From CANLBN01 sp050633825 (GTDB lineage Bacteria; Pseudomonadota; Gammaproteobacteria; Pseudomonadales; Cellvibrionaceae): a stretch of DNA of 50,141 bases. The notes below the pieces were generated by a model. The model made no database searches. It worked only from the letters and a program-made list of their open reading frames with translations, and had not been told where the DNA came from. Made by a program: the position numbers and the translations under genes. Below are positions 1-8,950 of this stretch, piece by piece; the stretch's first letter is position 1; each line of letters starts with the position of its first letter. The stretch is from positions 1 through 50,141 of the forward strand of contig JBOEHG010000017.1 of the NCBI GenBank assembly GCA_050633825.1, read 5' to 3'.

Positions 1-7
1 TTTTTCC

Positions 8-2011
8 ATGACAACACGTCGAGATCTCGCCAACGCCATACGCGCTTTAAGTATGGATGCCGTTCAACAAGCCAATTCAGGACACCCCGGTGCCCCCATG
101 GGAATGGCGGATATTGCGGAGGTGCTTTGGAATGATTATTTAAAGCATAACCCAAGCAACCCAAACTGGGCAGACCGCGATCGCTTCGTCTTATCCAATG
201 GGCATGGTTCAATGCTAATCTATTCATTGCTCCATCTGGCCGGCTATGAACTACCACTAGAAGAGCTAAAGAACTTTCGTCAGCTACATTCCAAAACCCC
301 CGGCCACCCTGAGTACGGCTACGCCCCCGGCGTCGAGACAACAACCGGGCCGCTAGGTCAAGGAATTACCAATGCCGTAGGTATGGCAACGGCCGAGAAG
401 ATTCTCGCTGCCCAATTTAATCGCGATGGCCACAATATTGTCGATCATTACACCTATGCCTTTTTAGGCGATGGCTGCATGATGGAAGGCATTTCTCATG
501 AAGCGTGCTCTTTGGCCGGAACATTAGGCCTAGGTAAGCTGGTCGCTTTTTACGATGACAATGGTATTTCTATTGATGGTGAGGTCGAAGGCTGGTTTAC
601 TGATGACACCCCCAAGCGCTTCGAGTCTTATGGCTGGCAGGTTATCCCTAACGTCAACGGTCACGATCCCGATGAAATTAAAACTGCGATTGATACCGCT
701 CGCAAAGAGTCTGATCGCCCAACACTCATTTGCTGCAAAACCATTATTGGTTTCGGCTCACCCAATAAACAGGGTAAAGAATCTTCCCATGGTGCGGCTT
801 TAGGCACAGATGAAATTGAACTCACCCGTAAAGCACTGGGCTGGGAGCACCCGGCCTTTGAAATTCCTGCTGATATATACAGCGGCTGGGATGCCAAAGA
901 AAAAGGCGTGGAAGTAGAAGATGACTGGAAAGGTCGCTTTAAAGCCTATGCCACTGCTTACCCTGAACTTGCTGCAGAATTTGAACGGCGCGTTATCAAC
1001 GGTGATTTACCTGCTGACTTTAGTGAAAAGGCTGATGCCTATATTCAAGAATGCCAAGAGAAAATGGAAAAAGTCGCATCACGAAAAGCATCACAAAATA
1101 CTTTAAATGCTTTTGGCCCTCTTTTGCCTGAATTGCTTGGTGGCTCAGCCGACCTAGCAGGTTCAAACCTTACACTTTGGTCCGGCGCTAAGCCAGTAAC
1201 AACAAATGATGCCAGTGGTAACTACCTATATTACGGCGTACGCGAATTTGGTATGAGCGCCATGATGAATGGTATCGCCTTACATGGCGGCTTTGTTAAT
1301 TACGGTGCGACCTTCTTAATGTTTATGGAATATGCACGCAATGCTGTACGCATGGCAGCATTAATGGGACAACAAAGTATTTTTGTTTACACCCATGACT
1401 CCATTGGCTTAGGCGAAGATGGCCCAACTCACCAGCCAGTTGAACAGCTAACCGCTTTGCGTGCGACACCTAATTTACATACTTGGCGCCCCTGCGATAC
1501 CGTAGAATCAGCCGTTTGCTGGAAATCTGCTATTGAGCGTCGCGATGGCCCCTCTGCACTGGTTTTCTCTCGTCAAGGCTTGGCACCTATGGCACGCGAC
1601 ACAGAACAAGTCGCCAATATTGCTAAAGGTGGATACACCTTAAAGGATTGTGATGGCGAGCCAGAACTGATTTTAATCGCAACCGGCTCTGAAGTTGAAT
1701 TGGCCCTTCAAGCTGCAAATAAATTAGCGGAACAGGGCAAACAGATTCGCGTCGTCTCCATGCCTTGCGCGGAAATTTTCTCAGCGCAAGAAGCTGACTA
1801 CAAGCAATCCGTCCTTCCTATTGAAGTAGGAGCACGTCTTGCCATTGAAGCTGGCCATGAAGATTACTGGTATAAATTTGTGGGCCTTGATGGCCGCATT
1901 GTTGGTATGAGTACCTTTGGTGAATCCGCTCCTATTAAAGACTTAATGGAGCACTTTGGTTTTACCGTCGACAATATCATAGCGACTGCCGAAGAGTTAC
2001 TAGCAGAATGA
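8..2011 (+). CDS. tkt: Transketolase
   Basis: Thiamine-diphosphate enzyme that moves two-carbon ketol units between sugar phosphates in the non-oxidative pentose phosphate pathway; cytosolic. The 667-residue length is that of complete bacterial transketolases. Visible are the N-terminal SGHPGAPMGMAD segment, the GHGS motif, the ThDP/metal motif beginning GDGCMMEG and continuing to the NGISIDG segment, and the pyrimidine-domain region with HDSIGLGEDGPTHQPVEQL. Only seven bases precede the ATG, so the ribosome binding site and promoter are outside or at the window edge, but the N-terminus aligns with the family start. It is followed after 13 nt by epd, suggesting one transcript with the glycolytic genes. 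Confidence 0.98.
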   Translation: MTTRRDLANAIRALSMDAVQQANSGHPGAPMGMADIAEVLWNDYLKHNPSNPNWADRDRFVLSNGHGSMLIYSLLHLAGYELPLEELKNFRQLHSKTPGHPEYGYAPGVETTTGPLGQGITNAVGMATAEKILAAQFNRDGHNIVDHYTYAFLGDGCMMEGISHEACSLAGTLGLGKLVAFYDDNGISIDGEVEGWFTDDTPKRFESYGWQVIPNVNGHDPDEIKTAIDTARKESDRPTLICCKTIIGFGSPNKQGKESSHGAALGTDEIELTRKALGWEHPAFEIPADIYSGWDAKEKGVEVEDDWKGRFKAYATAYPELAAEFERRVINGDLPADFSEKADAYIQECQEKMEKVASRKASQNTLNAFGPLLPELLGGSADLAGSNLTLWSGAKPVTTNDASGNYLYYGVREFGMSAMMNGIALHGGFVNYGATFLMFMEYARNAVRMAALMGQQSIFVYTHDSIGLGEDGPTHQPVEQLTALRATPNLHTWRPCDTVESAVCWKSAIERRDGPSALVFSRQGLAPMARDTEQVANIAKGGYTLKDCDGEPELILIATGSEVELALQAANKLAEQGKQIRVVSMPCAEIFSAQEADYKQSVLPIEVGARLAIEAGHEDYWYKFVGLDGRIVGMSTFGESAPIKDLMEHFGFTVDNIIATAEELLAE

Positions 2012-2024
2012 ACCGATCAAAAGA

Positions 2025-3047
2025 ATGACATTAAAAGTTGCGATCAACGGTTATGGACGCATAGGGCGCTGTTTTTTAAGAGCGCTCTATGAATCGCAGC
2101 AACTTTCCATTATCAATCAAGCCATTGATGTTGTGGCAATTAACGAACTCGCCGACAACAATACAATAGCTCACTTAACAAAATACGACTCTACTCACGG
2201 ACGTTTTCCCGGTGATGTGCTGCTACAAGATGACTGTCTCTATTTAGCAGGCAATACGATTCGCATTTTGCACGAAGAAAATATCGAAGCATTACCTTGG
2301 AAAGAACTCGATATTGACGTACTCATAGAATGTACCGGGTCATTTACGGATAGAGCTACAGCAGAGCAACATTTAGCTGCAGGCGCAAAGCGCTTACTCT
2401 TTTCTCAGCCGGCAGAAAGCGATGTTGATACAACCATTGTATTTGGGGTAAATGACACACAATTATTGCCAGAGCATAAAATTATTTCCAATGCATCCTG
2501 CACAACCAACTGTATTGTGCCTGTCATTGATGCTCTACATAAGGCTTTTGGGATAGAGAGTGGCGTCATCACCACAATCCATTCGGCAATGAATGATCAA
2601 CCGGTAATAGACGCCTATCATAATACCGACTTGCGTAAAACACGCTCAGCTATGCAATCGATTATTCCGGTTGATACGGGCTTAGCGAAGGGTATAGACC
2701 GACTACTACCCAATTTGGCCGGCCGCTTTCAGGCACAAGCTATGCGCGTACCTACAGTCAACGTATCCGCCATGGATTTATCAGTCGTACTGACACAGAC
2801 AGTTAATACAGCTGCCGTAAACTCCGCGTTGGCAGCAGCGGCTGAACGTATGCCATCCATCCTTGGTTATACGGATGAACTGCTAGCATCTTGTGATTTT
2901 AATCATGATGCTCGCTCTGGCATTATTGATGCAAGCCAAACCCGCGTTGCAGGAGGTACACTTGTGAAAGTACTCACATGGTTCGATAATGAATGGGGTT
3001 TTGCCAATCGCATGCTGGATGTGGTGAACCGCTTAAGTACCCATTAG
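2025..3047 (+). CDS. epd: D-erythrose-4-phosphate dehydrogenase (GapA-like)
   Basis: NAD-dependent dehydrogenase of the glyceraldehyde-3-phosphate dehydrogenase superfamily; Epd oxidises erythrose 4-phosphate to 4-phosphoerythronate for pyridoxal phosphate synthesis. The Rossmann start VAINGYGRIGR, the catalytic SNASCTTNC segment and the C-terminal WFDNEWGFANRMLD are intact. The stretch IHSAMNDQPVIDAYHNTDLR and the following SAMQSIIPVDTGLAKGI read like Epd rather than GapA, whose equivalent loop is different. It lies between tkt and pgk, the classical epd-pgk-fba neighbourhood. A dual or GapDH role cannot be excluded from sequence alone. Confidence 0.9.
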   Translation: MTLKVAINGYGRIGRCFLRALYESQQLSIINQAIDVVAINELADNNTIAHLTKYDSTHGRFPGDVLLQDDCLYLAGNTIRILHEENIEALPWKELDIDVLIECTGSFTDRATAEQHLAAGAKRLLFSQPAESDVDTTIVFGVNDTQLLPEHKIISNASCTTNCIVPVIDALHKAFGIESGVITTIHSAMNDQPVIDAYHNTDLRKTRSAMQSIIPVDTGLAKGIDRLLPNLAGRFQAQAMRVPTVNVSAMDLSVVLTQTVNTAAVNSALAAAAERMPSILGYTDELLASCDFNHDARSGIIDASQTRVAGGTLVKVLTWFDNEWGFANRMLDVVNRLSTH

Positions 3048-3062
3048 CTTCTGGAGACAACA

Positions 3063-3566
3063 ATGAAAACGTTCATTATCTTAATTCTCGGCATGGGTTT
3101 ATTTGCCAATGCTTACAGCGATGAAATTTACCGCTATCGCGATAAAAATGGCACGTTGAAATACTCCGACAAAAAGCCAAAAACCAAACATGACGTGCTT
3201 GATAAAGGTGACTATAGAGGCCGAAGAGAACCAGCCAAGCAACCAGCAGAAACGGTGGCAGAAGAAGAGTTAAAAAGGGATATGAAGGACATTAATACTG
3301 TCACCAATACCGCAAAAAAAGATATTGATGCTATCTACAAAACTATTTACCAGAAAGATAACAAGGTAAAAGGTTCTGTTGTTGTTTCATTTAGCATACA
3401 ACCACAGGGAGCAGCCACCAACTGTATTGAAGATGAATCACAAATGACCCGCCCGGTATTTAACAACCGAATTTGTGGTCGAATACAACAGCTCAACTAT
3501 GGAGCTCTTCAAACAGAAACACCCACTAAGGTAAAATACACCTATACATTTACACCCGCCAGTTAA
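3063..3566 (+). CDS. Exported DUF4124-type protein with AgmX/PglI-like C-terminus
   Basis: A 167-residue protein of unknown function with an N-terminal signal peptide (MKTFIILILGMGLFANAYS) followed directly by a DUF4124-type motif, DEIYRYRDKNGTLKYSDKKP, around residues 20-40. The middle is charged and helical. The end, from about residue 100, contains GSVVVSFSIQPQGAATNC and a late cysteine (RICGRI), resembling the C-terminal domain of AgmX/PglI and TonB-like proteins. A good GGAG site precedes the ATG. It lies 15 nt after epd and 12 nt before pgk, so it is probably cotranscribed with cytosolic sugar-phosphate enzymes although its own product should be periplasmic. Confidence 0.75.
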   Translation: MKTFIILILGMGLFANAYSDEIYRYRDKNGTLKYSDKKPKTKHDVLDKGDYRGRREPAKQPAETVAEEELKRDMKDINTVTNTAKKDIDAIYKTIYQKDNKVKGSVVVSFSIQPQGAATNCIEDESQMTRPVFNNRICGRIQQLNYGALQTETPTKVKYTYTFTPAS

Positions 3567-3578
3567 GTAGGAAGAAAC

Positions 3579-4745
3579 ATGAACGTAATATCAATGACAG
3601 ATTTGGATTTAGCCGGACAACGCGTTTTAATTCGCGAAGATCTGAATGTGCCAATCAAGGAAGGTAAAGTAACATCTGACGCACGTATACGTGCTGCACT
3701 ACCGACAATAGAACACGCGCGCAAAGCCGGTGCAAAAGTGATTTTAATGTCCCATCTTGGACGACCAACGGAAGGCAAATTCGCTGAAGAGTTTTCAATG
3801 GCGCCAGTTGCTAAACATATCGGCGAATTGTTGGACAGCACTGTGCCGGTCATCAAAGACTGGAAAGATGGCATTAACATCAATGATGGCGATGTCGTTC
3901 TACTTGAAAATGTCCGCTTCAATATTGGTGAAAAGAAAGATAGCGATGAACTGGCTTCCGCCTACGCCAAACTCTGCGATATTTTTGTGATGGATGCTTT
4001 TGGCACTGCACATCGTGCCCAAGCCTCAACCCATGGCGTCGCTAAATTTGCACCTGTTGCCTGTGCCGGCCCCTTACTCGTAGGGGAATTAACAGCATTG
4101 GAACAAGCATTGGCTGAACCGGCTCGCCCCATGGTTGCCATTGTTGGCGGTTCTAAAGTGTCTACTAAATTGACTGTTTTAGAGTCACTCGCGGATATTG
4201 CTGATAAAATCATTGTCGGTGGCGGCATTGCGAATACTTTCTTGGCAGCCAGCGGCAAGCCTGTTGGTAAATCATTATACGAAGCAGATTTAATTCCTAA
4301 GGCAAAAGCATTGATGGAAAAAACAGAAATTCCTGTGCCGGAAGACGTGGTTGTTGGCACTGAATTTTCAGAATCTGCAGAAGCAACATTAAAAAGTGCT
4401 GACAATGTTAACGATGACGACATGATTTTTGATATTGGTCCCGTTTCTTCAGCAGAACTAGCAGACATTTTAAAAAGTGCCAAAACGATTTTATGGAATG
4501 GTCCTGTTGGCGTTTTTGAATTTGACCAATTTGGCCAAGGAACGAAAGCTTTATCAGAAGCAATTGCCAATAGTGATGGCTTTTCTATTGCCGGCGGCGG
4601 TGACACTTTAGCCGCTGTCGATAAATATAATATTGCCGATAAAGTCTCTTATATTTCTACCGGCGGGGGTGCTTTTTTAGAATACGTTGAAGGCAAAACC
4701 TTACCTGCCGTTGCAATGCTTGAGCAAAAAGCAAAAAAATCCTAA
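3579..4745 (+). CDS. pgk: Phosphoglycerate kinase
   Basis: Catalyses reversible phosphate transfer between 1,3-bisphosphoglycerate and ADP in glycolysis and gluconeogenesis; cytosolic monomer. At 388 residues it is full length. The substrate-binding N-domain shows REDLNVP and SHLGRP, and the C-domain shows GGSKVSTK, the nucleotide segment NGPVGVFE and the GGGDTLAAV motif near the end. AGGA precedes the ATG at good spacing. It sits between the exported DUF4124 protein and fba in one orientation, consistent with a single glycolytic/gluconeogenic operon. Confidence 0.98.
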   Translation: MNVISMTDLDLAGQRVLIREDLNVPIKEGKVTSDARIRAALPTIEHARKAGAKVILMSHLGRPTEGKFAEEFSMAPVAKHIGELLDSTVPVIKDWKDGININDGDVVLLENVRFNIGEKKDSDELASAYAKLCDIFVMDAFGTAHRAQASTHGVAKFAPVACAGPLLVGELTALEQALAEPARPMVAIVGGSKVSTKLTVLESLADIADKIIVGGGIANTFLAASGKPVGKSLYEADLIPKAKALMEKTEIPVPEDVVVGTEFSESAEATLKSADNVNDDDMIFDIGPVSSAELADILKSAKTILWNGPVGVFEFDQFGQGTKALSEAIANSDGFSIAGGGDTLAAVDKYNIADKVSYISTGGGAFLEYVEGKTLPAVAMLEQKAKKS

Positions 4746-4813
4746 AAATACGACGATAGTTATTTTTATTTAAACAATTAATCATTTTTACCAGAGATTG
4801 AAAGGACAGAACA

Positions 4814-5845
4814 ATGCCCGTTGTTAACTACCAACAATATTGTCAAATGCTAGACAATGCCAAACAAAACAAATTTGCTTACCCCGCAATTAACATTACT
4901 TCTAGCGAAACCATTAATGCTGCCCTGCTTGCGTTTAAAGAAGCCAACTCTGACGGTATCATTCAAGTGTCTACCGGTGGTGGGAAATTTGCTTCAGGAT
5001 TGGGAGTTGGCTCAATGCCTAAAGGTGCAATTGCGCTAGCGCTATACACTCACCTTATGGCTGAAGAATACGATATCAATGTTGCACTACACACCGACCA
5101 TTGTCACCCAGAATATGTTGACTCCTTTTTAATGCCGCTAATCGAAGAAACCAAAAAACGCCGTGCTGCTGGTCTACCTAATTTATTTAGCTCACATATG
5201 TACGACGGCTCTGCCTTACCTATGGATGAAAATATTGCCGAATCAAAACGCATTATGGCTGAGTGTGTCGCCAATGATATTATTCTTGAAATTGAAACAG
5301 GCATTGTTGGTGGTGAAGAAGATGGGCACGACACCTCTGATGTCGCCGCAGACAAATTGTATACCACACCCGAAGATATGGTAATGGCAGCGAAAGAGCT
5401 AGGCTCAATGGGTCGTTTTATGCTGGCAGCAACATTTGGCAATGTACACGGTGTCTATAAGCCCGGCAATGTTAAATTAACGCCGTCCATTCTAAAAGAT
5501 GGTCAAGCAGCGGTTGTTGATGCTCTCGGACAGGACGCTTATCTTGATTTGGTTTTCCATGGAGGCTCTGGTTCAGAGTTACATGAGATACATGAAACAC
5601 TTGAGTACGGTGTCATTAAAATGAATATCGATACTGATACACAATATGCCTACACGCGTCCAGTTGTAGAACATATCATGAAAAATTATGATGGCGTTCT
5701 CAAAATTGAAGGCGAAGTAGGCAACAAAAAAGTCTATGACCCACGGGCTTATGGCAAAAAAGCCGAACGTAATATGGCTGACCGCATCATGCAAGCTTGT
5801 GATGATTTAAGGTCAACCGGAACTTCTCTCGGTAAAAACATCTAA
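4814..5845 (+). CDS. fba: Class II fructose-bisphosphate aldolase
   Basis: Zinc-dependent aldolase that cleaves or forms fructose 1,6-bisphosphate. The 343-residue protein carries the class II metal-site histidines in HTDHCHPEY, the glycine-rich phosphate loops FGNVHGVYKPGN and HGGSGS, and the late segment KMNIDTDTQ. The FSSHMYD and IGGEEDG-like (GGEEDGHD) segments point to the class IIA branch, as in E. coli FbaA. AAGGA stands before the ATG. It is the last gene of the tkt-epd-pgk cluster and is followed closely by a rho-independent terminator. Confidence 0.96.
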   Translation: MPVVNYQQYCQMLDNAKQNKFAYPAINITSSETINAALLAFKEANSDGIIQVSTGGGKFASGLGVGSMPKGAIALALYTHLMAEEYDINVALHTDHCHPEYVDSFLMPLIEETKKRRAAGLPNLFSSHMYDGSALPMDENIAESKRIMAECVANDIILEIETGIVGGEEDGHDTSDVAADKLYTTPEDMVMAAKELGSMGRFMLAATFGNVHGVYKPGNVKLTPSILKDGQAAVVDALGQDAYLDLVFHGGSGSELHEIHETLEYGVIKMNIDTDTQYAYTRPVVEHIMKNYDGVLKIEGEVGNKKVYDPRAYGKKAERNMADRIMQACDDLRSTGTSLGKNI

Positions 5846-5856
5846 TCAATTGATAT

Positions 5857-5883
5857 AAAGCCCGCAATAGCGGGTTTTATTTT
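5857..5883 (+). terminator. Rho-independent terminator after fba
   Basis: A perfect CCCGC/GCGGG stem (5861-5865 with 5870-5874), extended by G-T and A-T pairs, encloses an AATA loop and runs into a T-rich tail. It starts 12 nt after the fba stop and should end the tkt-fba transcript. Confidence 0.85.
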
Positions 5884-5897
5884 GGGCGTTGCATTCT

Positions 5898-5919
5898 GTA
5901 ACGAAAGCGGTAACGAAAG
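5898..5919. repeat. Tandem 10-mer in the DUF302 gene promoter region
   Basis: GTAACGAAAG occurs twice with a period of 12 bases (5898-5907 and 5910-5919). It lies just after the fba terminator and about 45 bases before the next gene. It could be a direct-repeat operator; no regulator is known. Confidence 0.4.
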
Positions 5920-5961
5920 GATTCTTAATTTATTACTGAAACACACCAGCGGGAGATTATT

Positions 5962-6465
5962 ATGCGACACATATCACTTAAAGCCTTCACCTTACTTTTA
6001 TTGACTCTTTTCACATCCACTTTTACCTTTGCGGCTCATCATGCCAGTGGCGATCCACATAAAAGCACTAAAATGAAAGGGATGATTATTTTAAAAAGCA
6101 ATCACAATGTAAAAATCACGGCAGATAAACTGGAAAAAGTATTAAATGCCAAAGGCATGACGGTATTTAAACGTATCGATCATAGCGCCGGCGCTAAAAA
6201 AGTAGATAAAGAATTACGTCCTACCGAGCTGGTTATTTTCGGCAACCCTAAAGTTGGCACGCCATTAATGCAATGCGCACAATCAGTTGCCATTGACCTG
6301 CCACAAAAAATGCTTATCTGGGAAGATGAAAAAGGAAAGACATGGCTGGCTTATAACGACCCCAACTACTTGGTCAAACGCCATAATATAAAAGGCTGCG
6401 AAGTAGTCATTGGAAAAATTTCTGGAGCACTCAAAAAATTTGCCACAGTGGCTACTGCACCATAA
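5962..6465 (+). CDS. Exported DUF302 domain protein
   Basis: A 167-residue protein with a clear signal peptide (hydrophobic run LLLLTLFTSTFTFAA), so the mature part is probably periplasmic. The rest fits DUF302: a start like GMIILKSNHNVKITADKLEKV, the central HSAGAKKVDKELRPTELVIFGNPKVGTPLM and the end WLAYNDPNYLVKRH. The function of DUF302 is not established. GGGAG precedes the ATG. It has its own transcription unit behind the fba terminator. Confidence 0.85.
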   Translation: MRHISLKAFTLLLLTLFTSTFTFAAHHASGDPHKSTKMKGMIILKSNHNVKITADKLEKVLNAKGMTVFKRIDHSAGAKKVDKELRPTELVIFGNPKVGTPLMQCAQSVAIDLPQKMLIWEDEKGKTWLAYNDPNYLVKRHNIKGCEVVIGKISGALKKFATVATAP

Positions 6466-6531
6466 ATAAATTTATTAAAAATAATTATTAATCAATAATA
6501 CTTCAAAAAAAACATGGATGTTAACTAACGA

Positions 6532-6562
6532 GGACCGTATACATTGCTAAGTCAAACGGTCC
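6532..6562 (+). promoter_or_regulatory. Stem-loop in the leader of the following membrane protein gene
   Basis: Perfect 7-bp arms GGACCGT (6532-6538) and ACGGTCC (6556-6562) enclose 17 nt. The structure ends 15 nt before the ATG at 6578, which itself lacks a recognisable Shine-Dalgarno sequence. A role in translation is possible but inferred. Confidence 0.35.
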
Positions 6563-6577
6563 GAAATAATTACTGAT

Positions 6578-7393
6578 ATGGACACTACCTTTTTATTTAA
6601 ATTAAGCCTGAGCTTTATTGTTGGCGGCAGTTTTATTGTCGCCTGCAGCATGGCATCTGAACGCTTAGGTTCAACATTGGGCGGTATTATTGGCGGCCTA
6701 CCCTCTAGCATTGTCATTGTGCTGTTTTTTATTGCTTGGACAGGCACCCCCTTAGATGCCGTACAAGCAACCAATATTTTCCCATTCGCTTTAGGCTTAA
6801 CTGGGCCTTTTTTAACCGTTTATGCCTTCCTATGCCATCGTGGTTTATGGATAGCATTAGGTAGCGCTATTGTCACATGGTTCGCCTTTTCATTTATCAT
6901 ATGGCAATTACAGATTGATAGTTTTTTTATTTCTTCGTGCTGCTTACTTGTGTTGGCCACACTATCTTATGGACTACAAAAGCAAATGGATCTGCCGGTA
7001 GACCAAACCGTCATCAGACCCAAATTAACCAAACGGCAAATTATCTATCGCGGTTTATTTGCCGGCTCGATTATCTCGTTAAGTGTTTTACTCAGCAAGA
7101 TCAGCGGGCCTCTTTTGGGGGGTATTATGGCGGGCTTTCCTGCTACATTTATCGCAACGCTGGTCGTTATTCATTTGTCACTTGGACATCGATTTGCCCG
7201 CTCATTAATAAGGCCCCTGCTCTTAAGCGCCACTATCACCATTATGGTCTATATAATTGCTGTTCGTTACACTTATCCACTTCTGGGCTTAATAGAGGGA
7301 ACGCTTATTTCGTTTTGTATTTCGTCTATCACTGCCTATATACTATACCGCATACTAAAACGTCCACGATCGGACATCGATACAACAGGGTAA
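6578..7393 (+). CDS. Polytopic membrane protein with internal duplication
   Basis: A 271-residue protein made almost entirely of hydrophobic helices, probably eight or nine, in the inner membrane. Two halves carry a similar motif: LGGIIGGLPSSIVIVLFFI near residue 35 and LLGGIMAGFPATFIATLVVI near residue 180, indicating tandem duplication of a Gly/Pro-rich re-entrant or helix-packing element. I do not recognise a named transporter family with confidence; paired DUF3147-like membrane proteins have a similar look. No Shine-Dalgarno is obvious at this ATG. The next gene begins 8 nt after the stop, so the two are likely cotranscribed. Confidence 0.75.
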   Translation: MDTTFLFKLSLSFIVGGSFIVACSMASERLGSTLGGIIGGLPSSIVIVLFFIAWTGTPLDAVQATNIFPFALGLTGPFLTVYAFLCHRGLWIALGSAIVTWFAFSFIIWQLQIDSFFISSCCLLVLATLSYGLQKQMDLPVDQTVIRPKLTKRQIIYRGLFAGSIISLSVLLSKISGPLLGGIMAGFPATFIATLVVIHLSLGHRFARSLIRPLLLSATITIMVYIIAVRYTYPLLGLIEGTLISFCISSITAYILYRILKRPRSDIDTTG

Positions 7394-7401
7394 TTATAAT
7401 C

Positions 7402-8346
7402 ATGGCAGGTTCTAGCCTTTTCGTTCTTATTGATGATATTGCAACTTTATTAGACGACGTCGCCGCAATGACAAAAGTGGCCACTAAAAAAACGGCCAGT
7501 GTTCTAGGCGATGACTTAGCTGTGAATGCGCAGCAAGTTAGTGGTGTTAATGCCGATAGAGAGCTGCCCGTTGTCTGGGCTGCAGCAAAGGGTTCTTTTA
7601 AAAATAAATTTATTTTAGTTCCTGCTGCCTTAGCCATCAGTGCATTTATCCCTTGGCTAATTATTCCTTTACTTGTATTTGGCGGTCTCTTTCTCTGTTT
7701 CGAAGGCTTTGAAAAAGTCTGGCACCATTTTGTTCATAGTAAAGAAAATCAACAGCATCATGATGAATTACTGGCAGCCGTTAATAACAATGAAACCGAT
7801 ATGCTGGCTTTTGAGCAAAAGAAGATTAACGGCGCTATCCGTACTGACCTCATCCTATCAGCTGAAATCATTGTGATTACACTTGGTGTTGTTAAAGCCC
7901 ACCCTTTTATTACCCAAGTCGGCGTGCTGGTGACGATTGCCATTCTTATTACCGTTGGGGTTTATGGTTTAGTGGCGGGTATCGTCAAGCTAGATGATGC
8001 CGGCTTATACTTAAGTCGCAAACAAAGTGCCATACAGCGCAGACTAGGCTTATGGATTGTTACTATTGCACCTTATTTAATGCGCGGATTATCAATATTC
8101 GGTACTGTTGCAATGTTTATGGTGGGTGGAGGCATTATCTCTCACAACATTCATACCTTTCATAGCTTCAGCCAATATCTTACCGAACTTGCCTCAAATT
8201 TGCCGGCAATAGGCGGGCTCCTTGCAGCTATAACACCCATTTTATTCGATATGGTTTTCGGCATTTTATTAGGCGGCTTGGTTTTAATTGTTGTTTCTAT
8301 TTATCAAAAAATATTCTCAAAAAATAGCGCCAAAAAAAACCACTAA
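7402..8346 (+). CDS. yedI: DUF808 (YedI-like) inner membrane protein
   Basis: A 314-residue polytopic membrane protein of the DUF808 family, represented by E. coli YedI; molecular function unknown. The diagnostic N-terminus is MAGSSLFVLIDDIATLLDDVA, followed by AMTKVATKKTASVLGDDLAVNAQQV and several transmembrane helices, with glycine-rich helix GGLLAAITPILFDMVFGILLGG near the end split over two segments. The frame is open for another 155 codons upstream, but that part overlaps the preceding gene and does not resemble anything; the ATG at 7402 is where the family begins. Confidence 0.9.
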   Translation: MAGSSLFVLIDDIATLLDDVAAMTKVATKKTASVLGDDLAVNAQQVSGVNADRELPVVWAAAKGSFKNKFILVPAALAISAFIPWLIIPLLVFGGLFLCFEGFEKVWHHFVHSKENQQHHDELLAAVNNNETDMLAFEQKKINGAIRTDLILSAEIIVITLGVVKAHPFITQVGVLVTIAILITVGVYGLVAGIVKLDDAGLYLSRKQSAIQRRLGLWIVTIAPYLMRGLSIFGTVAMFMVGGGIISHNIHTFHSFSQYLTELASNLPAIGGLLAAITPILFDMVFGILLGGLVLIVVSIYQKIFSKNSAKKNH

Positions 8347-8496
8347 TTTAAGCTATTTTTATACCTTGAAACCTGCGCAAAGAAGACCCATCTGCTATGC
8401 TTTAGCGTATAAAGGTAGTGAAAGCGGTCTTTGAAAGCTGAGACAACGATTAGCTCAATAACTTATTCTCACAAATAAGACATCACCGAGGTTCCT

Positions 8497-8943
8497 ATGC
8501 CGGGTGTTATTATGAACGAAGTGGATGACAGAAAATTTATTCGACATCCGTCCGATATTCCCATTGAATATTGTTTTACGGACAAACCAGTGTGCCTGCT
8601 GGATTCCATGAATAATGTTAGTTCAGGCGGGTTAAGCTTTAAAGCCGATCAATATATCGAACCGGATAGCTGGTTAAACCTACATATTCCCATTAATGAT
8701 GAACATTTCCAGATTGAAGCACAGGTGCGCTGGTGCAAAGTACGTGCAGACAACCACTACGATGTAGGCGTGTTGTTTTCCAGTAATAATGAAGCATTTT
8801 CAGCACGCATGGTAGAACAAGTATGTCATATTGAACACTACAAAAAAGAAGTACTTGAACGTGAAGGACGTAAACTAACAGGCGATGAAGCCGCCTCAGA
8901 ATGGATCGAAAAATACGCTAACCAATTCCCCTCTGGCCACTAA
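8497..8943 (+). CDS. PilZ domain protein (probable c-di-GMP receptor)
   Basis: A 148-residue soluble protein dominated by a PilZ domain. The two c-di-GMP motifs are present: R12-x-x-x-R16 in DRKFIRHP and the N-x-S-x-x-G motif (N40, S42, G45) in NNVSSGGLSF. The domain continues to about residue 115 (VRWCKV, YDVGVLF) and is followed by a helical charged tail. The first ATG has GAGG five bases upstream; a second in-frame ATG at 8512 is possible. Together with the HD-GYP protein at 18.5-19.7 kb it implies c-di-GMP signalling in this organism. The downstream partner is unknown. Confidence 0.88.
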   Translation: MPGVIMNEVDDRKFIRHPSDIPIEYCFTDKPVCLLDSMNNVSSGGLSFKADQYIEPDSWLNLHIPINDEHFQIEAQVRWCKVRADNHYDVGVLFSSNNEAFSARMVEQVCHIEHYKKEVLEREGRKLTGDEAASEWIEKYANQFPSGH

Positions 8944-8950
8944 CACACCT

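Noticed and set aside
3962..4606. 214-codon open frame antisense to pgk
   Set aside because: Shadow of a strongly conserved gene; low-complexity Ser/Ala-rich product without recognisable domain.
6937..7401. Long upstream extension of the DUF808 frame
   Set aside because: It overlaps the membrane protein gene at 6578-7393 in another frame and has no family similarity; DUF808 begins at 7402.
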